Shown one piece after another: positions 33,017 through 64,000 of a stretch of DNA of 64,000 nucleotides; the stretch's first letter is position 1, and each line of letters opens with the position of its first letter. The translations under genes and the position numbers were made by a program. The stretch is taken from positions 48,281,318 through 48,345,317 of the forward strand of contig NC_089855.1 in the NCBI RefSeq assembly GCF_036373705.1. Reading direction: 5' to 3'. The notes below the pieces were generated by a model, which saw only the letters and a program-made list of their open reading frames with translations, was not told where the DNA came from and ran no database searches. Origin of the DNA: Amia ocellicauda (Eukaryota > Chordata > Actinopteri > Amiiformes > Amiidae).

Positions 33017-36000
33017 ATGCAGGTAAGACGCTGTGTTTTATTGTTTTTTGTTTTTCTGCGCTAGGACCTAGCCTGCCGCCGGGGGCTTATCTCGCAGGGC
33101 AGATGGGTTTAGGCACCTGGACTCCGGCCGGCTGACGCACTCCAGCCCGGGGATTGAGCCGCGGCCTGCTCCTGTGCGCTGACACATGCGCACAACGGCC
33201 TCCATACAGCGCTTCAAATCAGTACAACTAAAATACAAAATGTGTGTGTGAGAGAGGGAGAGAGAAACAACTTACCAGCCACTTGGTATTTTTACCAGCC
33301 AAAGGCAAACATCACCAGAAATGCACGAGGGTAAATGTGTGGTGAACATGTTAAATCGTGGCATTTATTCAGGTAATTAATCAAATCGCTATAACAAAAA
33401 AGAATTGCACATCTGTATAGACTAGACAGGTGTGTATGAGGGAAAAGGATCTGGATAGAAAAACATGCTCCCACAGTTTGTACTTGCAAGTGTTAGAAGG
33501 TCTTGGATCAAAACATTGCATTCTATTGAATATTGAACACTTGCTAGTAGAGACAGTGCGGGAGCATCTTTTTCAAATGAATCAATCACATCTGCAATAA
33601 CATGGCAGCTAATGGGGATCTGTATAAACACACTAAACTAACACATGAGAAGGGGTGTTGTATGGTGACACATTATTGCTCTTCATACTCCTCTTCCTCT
33701 TCAGTGCTACTCCCTTCTCTGGGTCTCTGCACGTCATTAAAAGGATTTCATTGGATTGGTTAGACATTCATAGAGTCACGGTCTGGTGGGTAAAAAATAT
33801 ATAATCTCTAGGAATGATGACAGACAGTAACGTCCTTTCCATTGGTCAATACCATGCACGCCAGCAAAGAAGCGATGCAAAAATGCATGTCTATCACAAA
33901 TAGTTTCCCCATAAATTAATACGTTGTAATAGATGCAATTGATGAATACTTATCTAACACAACCACTTTGTTAAATAAATATCTATGTAAAACTACATTA
34001 TTAGAAGCTGTATGGAAATGGCACAATAACAGCAGACCTGTCAACTCTCACGCATGTTATGTCAGGCTCTTATTATTGTCCTGACATTAGCACAACTATT
34101 TACTGTCACAATTTCAAATTAACTATAAAGCTTATGCCTATTTGTTTATAAAGGAATATTTTGCAGTTACAGCTGTAATTGACCGAACAATAGGTTTTTC
34201 TTTTTCATTTTTTATACATTTTCATTCAGTTGCCAGTTTAGCAATGTGAGCTGCAATGAAAATGCGTTAACATTAGCGTCCTTGTGGCAATGTTTTCCGG
34301 TCACAACAGGGAAATACAAAATGTATAAGACCTATCTAGCTAGCTAATTTGTACAATTCACTTGACTAAACAATTGACTTTTCCTCTCCAAACCACACTC
34401 AGACTGCCGCTCTGCGTTCAGAAACATAACTGTGCGCTCGAGTTCCAGCGAATACAAAATAAACGGCAAAAGCTGGCTGTGTGTGTTCATGTGTTTGTTG
34501 CTCCTCTCTCCTTTTCTGTCATATTCTGAAACCCTTTCATCCAGGTAATTAATAAGTCAGTAATTATGACTATGAAAACTAATTAAAAGTCATTACCAAA
34601 GTGGCTGGTAAAATTGACAGATTTACCCGCCACTGGCTAAATCTACCCACATTTGGCAGGTGGTGTGTGTTAATTTTATTCCCTGGTGTCTGACTGACTG
34701 ACTGTCCGTCCTGTGTGGGTGTAAGTGTCTGACTGTGTTTATCTATGCTTGTGTGTCTAATTTTCTCTCTCCTTTCTGCATTTGTATCTGCCTCTCTCTC
34801 TTTCTGTGACTGTATATCACCCTCTCTCTGTATCTGCCTCAAACTCTCTTGCTCTTCATCTCTGTCTGTCTGTTTGTGTTTTAGTTTCTCTGTTAAATTT
34901 CATGAAATGTGCTCTCCCCCCCCCACATTCAGTTGTCCTCGGTGCCGCTCTCTCTGCTGCCCCTGCTGGCCGCCCAGTGCCTCTGTAGCCTGGCGGATGG
35001 GCCCCACCCCCGTCGCCATGACTACTGCGTGCTGGGGGCTGGGCCGGCGGGGCTGCAGATGGGCCACTTCCTGCAGGAGACGGGCCGCGATTACGTCATC
35101 CTGGAGCGGAACCACGAACCGGGCAGCTTCTTCGCCATGTGAGCCAATAATCCAATTGGCTAACGAGCTCAATTAGCTAACAGAGGCCCATCAGCTCACC
35201 AGGCACATCTCTATCTCTCTCTCCCCCCCCAGTTACCCCCGTCATGGCCGCCTGATCAGCATCAACAAGCTGTTCACCGGCCGGCACAACCCGGAGTTTA
35301 ACCTGCGCCACGACTGGAACTCCCTGCTGGGGGCGGTGCGGGGGCGGGGTCAGCCCAGGGCGCCCCTGTTCTCGCGGGTCAGCTCTGCCCTGTACCCCCC
35401 CGCCCACAGCCTGCGCCGCTACCTCTCCCTGTTCGCCCAGGAGCTGCGGCTCCGGGTGCGCTATGGCGTCGACGTGGCTGGGGTCAGCCAGGGGACTAGC
35501 CAAGGTAATGGTGAGAAGGAGTGCGACCGATTCGACCAGAGCCAGAGCTACACCCTGACTGACCAAGAGGGACTGAACTACACCTGCAGGTGAGGAGGGA
35601 GGGTTGGGGAAAAGAGGGGGCGAGGGACTCGGTGTTGTAATACAGTATCGCTCTCTCTCTCTCAGGGTGCTGCTGGTGGCCTCAGGGCTGTGGGAGCCCC
35701 AGCAGGTGCGCTTCCCGGGCTGGGAGGCGGTGGAGGGGTACGAGTCCCTGCCCCGGGATGGCTCCGGGTTCCAGGGCCAGGCCGTGCTCATTCTGGGCAA
35801 GGGCAACTCCGCCTTCGAGACGGCTGCAGCCCTGCTGCCCCACACCGCCCGCATCGCCCTGTACAGCCCGCGCCCCGTGCGCCTCGCCTGGCAGACGCAC
35901 TATGTTGGTGACCTGAGGTGCTGAGAACAGATAGGGAGAGACCGACACACTGCCTGACTGCCCAACGGACTGACTGACACACTGACTGACTGACTGACTG

Positions 36001-39000
36001 ACAGACTGACACACTGCTTGACTCCCTCTCCCTGTCCCTCTCAGGGCAGTGAACACAGAGCTGCTGGACACCTACCAGCTCAAGTCTCTGGACGGGCTGG
36101 TGGACGGCTCGGTGGAGCAGCTGGCGCTGGTGCGGGACGCACGGGGCCGACTGCACGTCACGCTGGCTGAGCTGCTGCGTCTGCACGGCAACGACTCTGC
36201 GGCCACGCGGGCCGCCCATCACCACGACAACTTCTCCCTGCGCCGGCCCTTCGACCGCGTTGTGCGCTGCCTGGGCTTCAGGTTCAACTCCTCCATCTTC
36301 CACAGGTCTGGGTCTCTGATGCTGCCTGCTACTGAGTTACTGCATCATCACAACACCCTCCACAGGCCTGAGTCACTACTCCAGTACTACTCTTGTGCTC
36401 CTCCAGTCGCTGTGCTCTGGCTCTAACAGTGCTGTCCCTGTCCTGCAGCTCGGCGTGCCCCAGGCGGGCGGGCGTGGCGCGGGGCCGGTTTCCGGCGCTG
36501 TCGGCCTGGTTCGAGGGGCGGGGCTTGCCTGGCCTGTTTGTGATCGGCGCCGCTGCCCACTCCCGGGACTACCGCCACTCCGCTGGCGGCTTCATCCACG
36601 GCTTCAGATACACCGGTGAGATGCAACGCCAACATGCCACCTACACACCACCAACACACCACCAACGCACACTGCGGGGAACATACCAACACACCGCCAA
36701 CCACGCATCAACATGCTGCCAACGCAACAACAGTGCCCTGCCAACCACATGCCAACACATTGCCAATCATCACCAAAGCACCCCAAATCCACAGCAACTC
36801 ACCACACAATACCAGCCAACTACAACTAACACAGATGGACCCCCGTCACCAAGAGCAGCCCCACGGTCAGGATCTCACTTCTCTCCCTCCCTCTCTCTGC
36901 ACTCCGTGGCCCTCAGTGCGTGCTGTCCACCGTATACTGGAGCAGCGGTACCACGGCCACCCCTGGCCGGCCGCCACCCTGCAGACCAGTCAGCTGCTGA
37001 GCGCCATCCTGAGGCGGGTGAATGAGGCGTCCGGACCGTACCAAATGTTTGGGATGCTGGGGGACATCATCCTGCTACAGGGGTGAGCCTGGACTGTACC
37101 ACTGAGAGAGTGGAGTGTGGGGGGAGTGAGAGAGTGTCTCTGAGTGCCTGTAGTGTTTTCTACGAGTTGTGTAACGTGCGTGTCTCTCTCAGGGACAGTT
37201 TCCAGTACCTGGAGGAGTTCCCTCTGCAGGCTCTAGCCCAGCTGACAGCTCTGACAGGCCGGGCAGTGGGACCAGGGGGGCTGCTGGTGCTGGTGATGGA
37301 GTATGGACACAGCCTGACCGACTCACTGGGTCAGAACCGCTCCATCACGGACTGGGCCCTGGCCTGGAAGTCCAACTTCCTGCACCCAGTCCTGTACTAC
37401 TACAACACCCTGCCCAGCGGTCAGTATAGGACAGGACAGACTGGGCACTATAGGACAGGACAGACTGGGCACTATAGGACAGGACAGACTGGGCACTATA
37501 GGACAGGACAGACTGGGCACTATAGGACAGCACAGACTGGGCACTATAGGACTGGAGGACAGCACAGACTGGGCACTATAGGACAGGAGGACAGCACAGC
37601 ACAGACTGGGCACTATAGGACAGGAGGACAGGACAGACTGGGCACTATAGGACAGGACAGACTGGGCACTATAGGACAGGACAGACTGGGCGGTGGGGTA
37701 AAGTGTGGTGCAGTATTGGACACGTCTAACTCTACTAACCTCTGTCTCAGAGCGGGACATGAGGCTCCGCCCCCCTGGCTGGCCATTGCCCCGCCCCCAG
37801 GCTCTGCATCACATAGTGGAGGACTTCCTGACGGAGTGGGAGGGGCCAGTGTCCCACAGCCAGCCGCTGCGCCGCTTCCTGGAGCACTGCCTGACCTCTG
37901 ACCTCCGCACGTTCTACGCAGGTACTGTCCCTCACCTGAGACTGGCGGGGTGTTGCTGCACAGCACCGAGCTGCCACGTCCCTCCCTCTCTCAATTCAGA
38001 GGTGCTTTATTGGCAGCACCAATCACAGTATTGCCACAGCAGGTACAGATGTGCTTTCAAACAGGACAAGCATAACATGACCAGATACAATGGAACAAAC
38101 ATCATACACACTAAAATAAAATCTAATCAATTTTTGGTATGTGTATCAAAATTAGTGTCATGACAACAAAAAAGGCAGTGAACCCAACTGTTTGTGTTTT
38201 GTGTTACAATGGCGTCCCGCAGGCTGGTGTCCCACTCTGTCCCTGTGCAGGGGACACACGCTGGGCTGCTGTGATGGCCGTCGCTCATCCTCTCCCAGCA
38301 GGATGGGGAGCGCAGCTCTCGGGAGCTCACTGAGCTCAGGGGTTTGCACTGTGAAGTGTATAAAGAAGGTCTCTCTGATTTGTGTGTATTGAGGGCAGGA
38401 CTGCAGGTCGTGCGCTCTGTGTCCAGCTCCCCCGTCACACTGGCTGCACAGCCGCTCTGCTCTGGATACCCAGGAGTTTTGTATCTGCCCTTTCGATGTC
38501 AAGGCTGTGGTTGCTGAGCCAGTATTTATTAAGGTTTTGTCTTTTATATTTGTGATTTTCAAGCAATTTAACCTCTCTAGTCAGGGCCGGTAGCATTGCA
38601 GTTTGTTTTGTAACTCTATTTCGTTTCTCCATTCTTTTGTGTGTTTGTTTTTTAGATGCATGTCGAATTTCCCAATTGTTGTTGTGTGTGGGGCTCTGTG
38701 TGCCTCAGAGCCAGCTGGCCCAGGGGGTCTGTGTCTGGGCAGAGCTGGGTGCTGAGTGGAGTCCCAGTCCCGCTCTGCAGGCGGTGTGCGGGTGTTTCTG
38801 TGCACCTGTATCATGTGTTTAATGCATTCTAGGTGGAATATTTCTGTGGGGCTTTTGTCCCAATGTTTATTATTGAGGTTCATAAGGGGACCCCACACTT
38901 CACTCCCATATAGCAGGACTGGTTGGATGATGGAGTTGAATATTTTAATCCAAATAGTTATTGGTATTGTCATTTTCCCAAATCGTGTCTTTATGGCGTA

Positions 39001-39827
39001 AAATTCCTGGCGTGCCTCATCATTTAATGTGCTCATAGCCAGGGTGAAGCTCCCTGACGCACTGATGCTCAGGCCCAGGTGTGTGTAGCTCGTGCAGGGC
39101 TGTAGTGCCGTGCTGCCCAGACTGAAGCAGTACCTGTGTCCCTGAGATTAGGCTTTCTTCTGGAAAACCATGACTCAGTGTTGTGCAGACTGACTCTCAG
39201 GGCCCGGGTCTGACAGTGCTGCTCTGTGGCGACGGCAGCACCAGCTCATCTGTAGAGCAGGAGCTGGATCTCTGTGTCGAGGAGAGCAAGGCTGGGGCGT
39301 CGGCCTGCTCAACACTGTGGCAGCTCACTGATGTTGAGCAGTGTTGGGCTCAGACTGCAGCCCTGCCTCACGCCCCACCCTGACTGAAGACCTCTGGTCT
39401 CTGGTCTCCAGTCCTCACCGCGCACTGGTTTTCAGAATATTGAACATTGATTTGATGATATCATAAACTTCACCCCCCTACACCGTTCTGTAGAAGTTTA
39501 TAAAATAATCCTTTGTGCCAGATGGAGTCAAATGCCTGTTGAAAGTCTACAAAACAGGCCAATGTTTTCCTCTCTCTCTCAGAATCCTGTTTCCGTTTCG
39601 CTCTGACCAGTCGCTGGCCGCCCCTGTCCTGTCGCCAGGGTTACCTGCAGGCGCAGGGGCTTGTGGGTAATGCACGGCTGTGGCGACACGCAGTGGAGGC
39701 GGGGCTGATGGAGGACTTCCACCCCGAGCTGGCCAATGAGAGTGGAAGGACCCCGCCCTTACCCGGTCACATGACACGGACCGGGGCTCAGCTGACCAGG
39801 GTCGGTGTCAGCAGGGATGACCTCTGA
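33017..39827 (+). CDS. foxred2: FAD-dependent oxidoreductase domain-containing protein 2 (FOXRED2/ERFAD), 685 aa
   Basis: FOXRED2 is an ER-lumenal flavoprotein that works in ER-associated degradation. Ten exons join in frame: 33017-33022, 34933-35138, 35233-35589, 35666-35917, 36045-36305, 36449-36615, 36917-37082, 37193-37419, 37751-37921 and 39583-39827 (2058 nt). Human FOXRED2 is almost the same length. The start is chosen because ATGCAG/GTAAGA at 33017-33024 joins phase 0 to the second exon. This gives the signal peptide [20 protein letters not shown], and no in-frame ATG exists in exon 2. Motifs are GAGPAG (residues 37-42, FAD), GKGNSA (about 234-239, NADPH type), and [18 protein letters not shown] in exon 6. 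The C-terminus is SRDDL, a KDEL-like ER retrieval signal. A LINE fragment occupies the last intron. All reading frames and splice sites are intact. Confidence 0.93.
33270..34690. mobile_element. Possible non-autonomous DNA transposon in foxred2 intron 1
   Basis: CCAGCCACTTGG near 33277 and its near inverse CCAAAGTGGCTGG near 34597 bracket about 1.3 kb of AT-rich sequence, and both flanks continue with related TTTACCAGCC/GGTAAA sequence. No transposase and no clear target duplication were found. The rest of intron 1 (33023-34932) has no gene. Confidence 0.3.
36625..36830. repeat. ACCAACACACC-rich imperfect repeat in foxred2 intron 6
   Basis: Low-complexity CAACACACCACCAA sequence lies between exons 36449-36615 and 36917-37082. 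It is not coding. Confidence 0.5.
37424..37690. repeat. 23-24-bp minisatellite in foxred2 intron 8
   Basis: About eleven units of GGACAGACTGGGCACTATA with variable GGACA/GCACA insertions. It begins within a few bases of the splice donor at 37420. Confidence 0.9.
37985..39560 (-). mobile_element. 5'-truncated non-LTR retrotransposon (LINE) in foxred2 intron 9
   Basis: On the minus strand the sequence runs from [17 protein letters not shown]-like reverse transcriptase (about 39550) through a frameshifted ADD-box region. It continues to [36 protein letters not shown] (38860-39036) and a C-terminal Cys/His segment ERLCSQCD...HDLQSCPQY (about 38380-38470). It ends in a 3' UTR with AATAAAG near 38010. 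Multiple frameshifts and stops make it dead. A missing 5' part with an intact 3' end is the usual LINE insertion product. Confidence 0.8.
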
Positions 39828-40300
39828 CCTCGATTGACCTGTGTGTGAACTTCAGACACTGAGGAGCAGTGCAATCAGAAGCTGTGACCAAAGAGAGGCC
39901 GGGGTGTAGACGTATACACCCACTCACACTGGCACTGTTACTGACTACGGTACAATCACACACTACACACACTGCACACCGCACTGCTACGGGACTGTGG
40001 GACACAGTGGAGGAATTGGAGCAGTGCAGTGACTTAATTTACACACGTGTGTACTGGCCGGTACACACCAGCGGGAAGGGACGGGTATGGGGCTCTGCAG
40101 TGGTCAGGCTGTGTGTGCCAGTCTGCGTCTGCAAGTATGTGTGCGTGTGCGTGTGCGTGTTACTGCCTGACTGTCTGTGTGTGTGTTTGTGTACATGTTT
40201 CTCCTTATGTTGACGGAAATTTTATATAATATTTTTATACATTGTGCTCGTCTGTATTTTATACATATTATTATTTTTTTCCAAATAAAGATCGATATTC
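39828..40300 (+). other. foxred2 3' UTR
   Basis: The AATAAAG at about 40285-40291 is the likely polyadenylation signal. A (GT)n-like tract lies near 40138-40195. No other gene is seen before the ankrd54 promoter. Confidence 0.55.
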
Positions 40301-40429
40301 TAATGACGTGTCAAGTTTATTTGTATCAGTTTTATGTGGGTTTATTTGTTTAACTGTAAGTGAAGAAGTGCACATTTGTTCGTATTACATAAACTTCCCA
40401 TCCCCTGGGTGGCTGCTATTGGAACCTCG

Positions 40430-40782
40430 GGGGCGAAAATGTCGCTTCTGATTGGCTCACACGCCCGTCAGTCTCACTACTTCCGGGACGGGCGAGACAA
40501 TGGGCGGTGGAACTGGATGACAGCGCAGGCGCAGAGCTAGACTAGGGCCGCAGTGTGCGGCAACGGATGCCATCTTGGCTCTAGGGTCAGGGTGACTGAG
40601 GGAAGCGGTGTGGTTGACACTTGAGCCAAAATGGCGACTGCTGGGGGATTCAGTTTCATTTCTGGTCCCACTGTTGTGTATCTCCAGAGATAGAGACCCA
40701 GTGTCTGCAGCTTGTATTTACTTTTTAATGTAAATCGATCAGTGCGAATCGACGCGGAGCTGCGCGGAGCTGCGGACCCGGA
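40430..40782 (+). promoter_or_regulatory. ankrd54 CpG-type promoter
   Basis: A GC-rich, TATA-less region contains an NRF1-like palindrome GCGCAGGCGCA (about 40523-40533). YY1-type CCATCTTGGC (about 40569) and CCAAAATGGCGAC (about 40626) follow. It runs up to the ATG at 40783. Confidence 0.55.
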
Positions 40783-61291
<20,509 letters not shown>

Positions 61292-62390
61292 AGGCAGAGG
61301 GAAGACATGGGAGATGAAGCGAGGGGGCGGGAGAGACCAAAAGGTTTCGAATGATGTAACCCAGGATTGAGGGAGAGATGCAGAGGTACAGAAAGGGATG
61401 AGAAGGAGGAGGAGACGGAGAGACGGAATGGCCGCTCCTCTCCTTCCATGTACATACTGTGTGGCTGTGATGTCATGAGCTGCCTGTTAACTTAATAAAC
61501 CCAACCAATCACAGAGCCCGGCTGACTGAGCCTTATTCTGCGGTGTGTGTGTGTTTGTGCTTGTGTGTTCCTTGTGTATAGTGCCTGACTGTTGTGTATT
61601 GTGTTGTGAAACCTGCACCACATAAGTGCAGTAGGGTTGCCCCTCTGACTGACAGCAACACGGCACAGCAGAGCCAACAAACGAGCAAACGATACATAAA
61701 CAAAACACTTGGACTAGCGCCGAGTTAAACGGCCCAACCTGACATTGGCAGCTGCAATACTTCTTACCTGTGTCTAAGCCAGCGAGATGTACTGGCCTCT
61801 GCTTCCCTGAAATAACACTTATAGTGTGACTGACTTTTTATTCATTTTAATCCGAGTCTATCATCTGTATACTCACGAAATAGAAGGTATGTCATTACAC
61901 ATTATTATAATTCCCAAATAAATAAACTGTTGTAGCACGTGCCTGACGATGGGATTGAAGGTTTAGTCACTGTAACACAATTTTCTATACTAAGAGGAAC
62001 TATTATTAACAACATGAACACGAACACTTCCTCCAAACTCTGCAGCGCTGCCGGCCGGAGCTCAGACTGCTGTGTATCTCCAGAGAGCAGTGCTGGAGCT
62101 GACGCAGGCCTGGGAAGTGAGGTGTGTTCACTGTAGCTGAACTACAGCACACAGAGCTCCAGGGCTTCAGAAGAGGCAGAAGAACACGGCATGGCAACGT
62201 GAAGGGACGCTGAACTCCGACACAAAACTGGACACTGAAACTGTGACGACTTCCCGAGACAGTCGCCTAAAAGAGAGGACAATCCCAGATGAGTTGCACC
62301 CGGGGAGGACTGTCTGTCCACTGAGACACCATGTGCTCCCAGAGCCGGACACCCGTCTGTCCTGCAACACTGTCCTTTATTGGGCCCCTA
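61292..62390. other. ankrd54 3' UTR and intergenic sequence
   Basis: AATAAAC at about 61494 is the likely polyadenylation signal, some 200 bases after the stop. A GT-rich tract follows near 61540-61570. No gene is seen to 62390. Confidence 0.55.
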
Positions 62391-62392
62391 TT

Positions 62393-63245
62393 AGAACATA
62401 AGAAAGTGTCCAAACGAGAGGAGGCCATTCGCCCCATCGTGCTCGTTGGTGCATCGTGTCCATTAATAACTAAGTGATCCAAGGATCCTATCCAGTCTAT
62501 TTTTAAATGTTCCCAAACTTTCAGCTTCAACCACATCGCTGGGGAGTTTGTTCTGATTGTGACGCCTCTCTGTGTGAAGAAGTGTCTCCTGTTTTCTGTC
62601 TTGAATGCCTTGAAGCCCAATTTCCATTTGTGTCCCGGGTGCGAGTGTCCCTGCTGATCTGGAAAAGCTCCTCTGGTTTGATGTGGTCGATGCCTTTCAT
62701 GATTTTGAAGACTTGGATCAAGTCCCCTCGTAGTCTCCTCTGTTCCAGGGTGAAAAGGTTCAGGTCCTCAGTCTCTCAGTAGGACATTTCCTTCAGACCT
62801 GGAATAAGTCTGGTTGCTCTCCTCTGAACTGCCTCTAGAGCAGCGATATCTTTCTTGAAGTGTGGAGCCCAGAACTGTCCACAGTATCCAGATGAGCTCT
62901 AACTAGTGCATTGTACAGTCTGAACATCACTGCCCTTGTTCTCAATTCTACACTTTTGACAATATACCCTAACACTCTGCTTGCCTTTTTTATTGCTTCC
63001 CCACATTGTTTGGATGGAGAAAGTGAGGAGTCCACATAGACTCCTAGGTCTTTCTCATGCGTTACTTCATCTAGTTCTATTCCTCCCACAGTGTAATTAT
63101 AGTGGACATTTCTGTTACCTGCGTGTATTACCTTGCACTTGTCCACATTGAATTTCATCTGCCAGGTGTCGCCCACAGCTGAATATTATCTAAGTCCCTC
63201 TGAATATCCTGTGCTGCCGAGATTGTATCTGCTGAGCCACCTATT
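62393..63245 (-). mobile_element. 3' fragment of a CR1/L2-group LINE
   Basis: The minus strand encodes WQMKFNVDKCKVIHAGN and EKDLGVYVDSSLSPSKQC near 62900-63170. After a frameshift it reads RRLRGDLIQVFKIMKG-like and RRHFFTQRGVTIRTNSPAMW near 62530-62720. These are the reverse-transcriptase thumb and C-terminus of CR1/L2-type elements. The 3' end near 62395 reads AACATAAGAAAGTGTCC on the plus strand, a common fish LINE 3' terminus. It is dead and truncated. Confidence 0.8.
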
Positions 63246-63369
63246 TCAGTATCATCTGTATATATGTATATAGTATAAGCCTATATACTCACCGCTTAGT
63301 GAGTCTTGGGGGCTGTTTCCAATGTATGAACAGTTATAATCACCATCCTCATCCTCAGCATAACAATAA

Positions 63370-63511
63370 CAGTAAGAGCAGCAGCCCGCGTCCCTCCCTC
63401 TCTCCTCCCTGCCTCCTCCCACCGCTCGGCGCCGCTGCTGGTACCCGATGGCGGAATAAAGATGGCGTCGATTCACTTCCACCCGTGGCCACTTGCCGGA
63501 TCTTTGTAAAG
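63370..63511 (+). promoter_or_regulatory. Possible CpG promoter and 5' UTR exon of an unseen downstream gene
   Basis: A GC-rich stretch contains two ATGGCG contexts (63448 and AAAGATGGCG near 63458), typical of YY1 sites near start sites. A good donor AAAG/GTACTG follows at 63511-63513. The ATGs open only very short frames, so this would be non-coding leader. The gene itself is beyond the window. Confidence 0.35.
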
Positions 63512-63941
63512 GTACTGAGTGCCGCCTGCTCTGTCTCCCGACTGTGTGTGCCCCTGTCCCTGTCTCCCCTCTTACCCGTGCCCGCTTGTGAAAAAACAAC
63601 AAAATCCCTCTTGCGGACCGAGTACTGTAGTCCGTTTGAGCTACCTGGCCTACTGGTAGATTACATCCCCGGGCTCGAGTAGTGCGCCTCGGCTGGGGGT
63701 GGAGGCTGGGATCCCGGCCTGAGTGTTGAGATGACCCTGGGTAGGGGGGCGGTGGAGGGCTGTGAAAGAGAGGGGTGTGCTTTTGTTTTTGTTTTTTTCT
63801 AGGCAGGCGGGAAAGAGGAAATGTACCCGAGTTAACCCAGACGATGGATACGAAACACAATAACTAACGGATCATAATAATAATAACCACTTTATGGCCA
63901 GAGAGACGTGCTGCTGTGTGTGTTGTGTGACTGATCAGTGC

Positions 63942-63943
63942 AA

Positions 63944-63981
<38 letters not shown>

Positions 63982-64000
63982 TCTGTATGTATGTATGTAT
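63942..64000. repeat. (GT)n and (GTAT)n microsatellite at window end
   Basis: About 19 GT units, then four GTAT units running to the last base. Confidence 0.9.

Noticed and set aside
33060-33190. tRNA-like or SINE-like sequence (GGGGATTGAGCCGCGG) in foxred2 intron 1
   Set aside because: No cloverleaf and no convincing A box could be built by eye.

Overview
The window is a piece of vertebrate nuclear genome, almost certainly from a ray-finned fish. The evidence is spliced genes with GT-AG introns, vertebrate orthologues, an intact Tc1-like transposon, IS630-like, hAT and Harbinger-type relics, non-LTR retrotransposon fragments, and very heavy simple-repeat load. The species cannot be fixed from sequence alone. 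Gene order (mcm5, hmox1, an apolipoprotein-L-like exon, foxred2, ankrd54) matches genes that lie together on human 22q12-q13, so this is a compact version of a conserved block.

Layout: 59-2512 (+) holds the last eight exons of mcm5. 4662-11430 (-) is hmox1, facing mcm5 tail to tail. Its internal exons 2-4 are present three times. The copies are joined by a hybrid exon that fuses the head of exon 5 to the tail of exon 1 and keeps the splice phase. Read straight through, the gene encodes a 752-residue protein with three complete heme oxygenase domains and one C-terminal membrane anchor. Upstream lies a TATA box and a ~410-bp segment with two stress-response/MARE-type sites. That segment is duplicated 6.6 kb further out, beyond a 3.6-kb pentanucleotide array and an intact Tc1-like element.

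18.8-29.8 kb is transposon-rich, AT-rich sequence with one likely gene piece, an apolipoprotein-L-like terminal exon at 24682-25555. 29.8-32.9 kb is a 42-bp minisatellite open in five reading frames. It ends at a CpG-rich promoter with a CRE, where foxred2 begins (33017-39827, +, ten exons, 685 aa, ER-retrieval-like C-terminus). foxred2 carries a truncated LINE in its last intron. ankrd54 (40783-61291, +, eight exons, 304 aa) is interrupted by an 18.9-kb intron made almost wholly of a ~30-bp GA/GTGAGT-rich tandem array. The end of the window has a CR1/L2-group LINE fragment and a possible CpG-type promoter of an unseen gene.

The most notable observation is the triplicated heme oxygenase gene with its in-frame junction exon and its duplicated upstream element. 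Both need checking against long reads and RNA, because collapsed or expanded repeats are a risk in this region.
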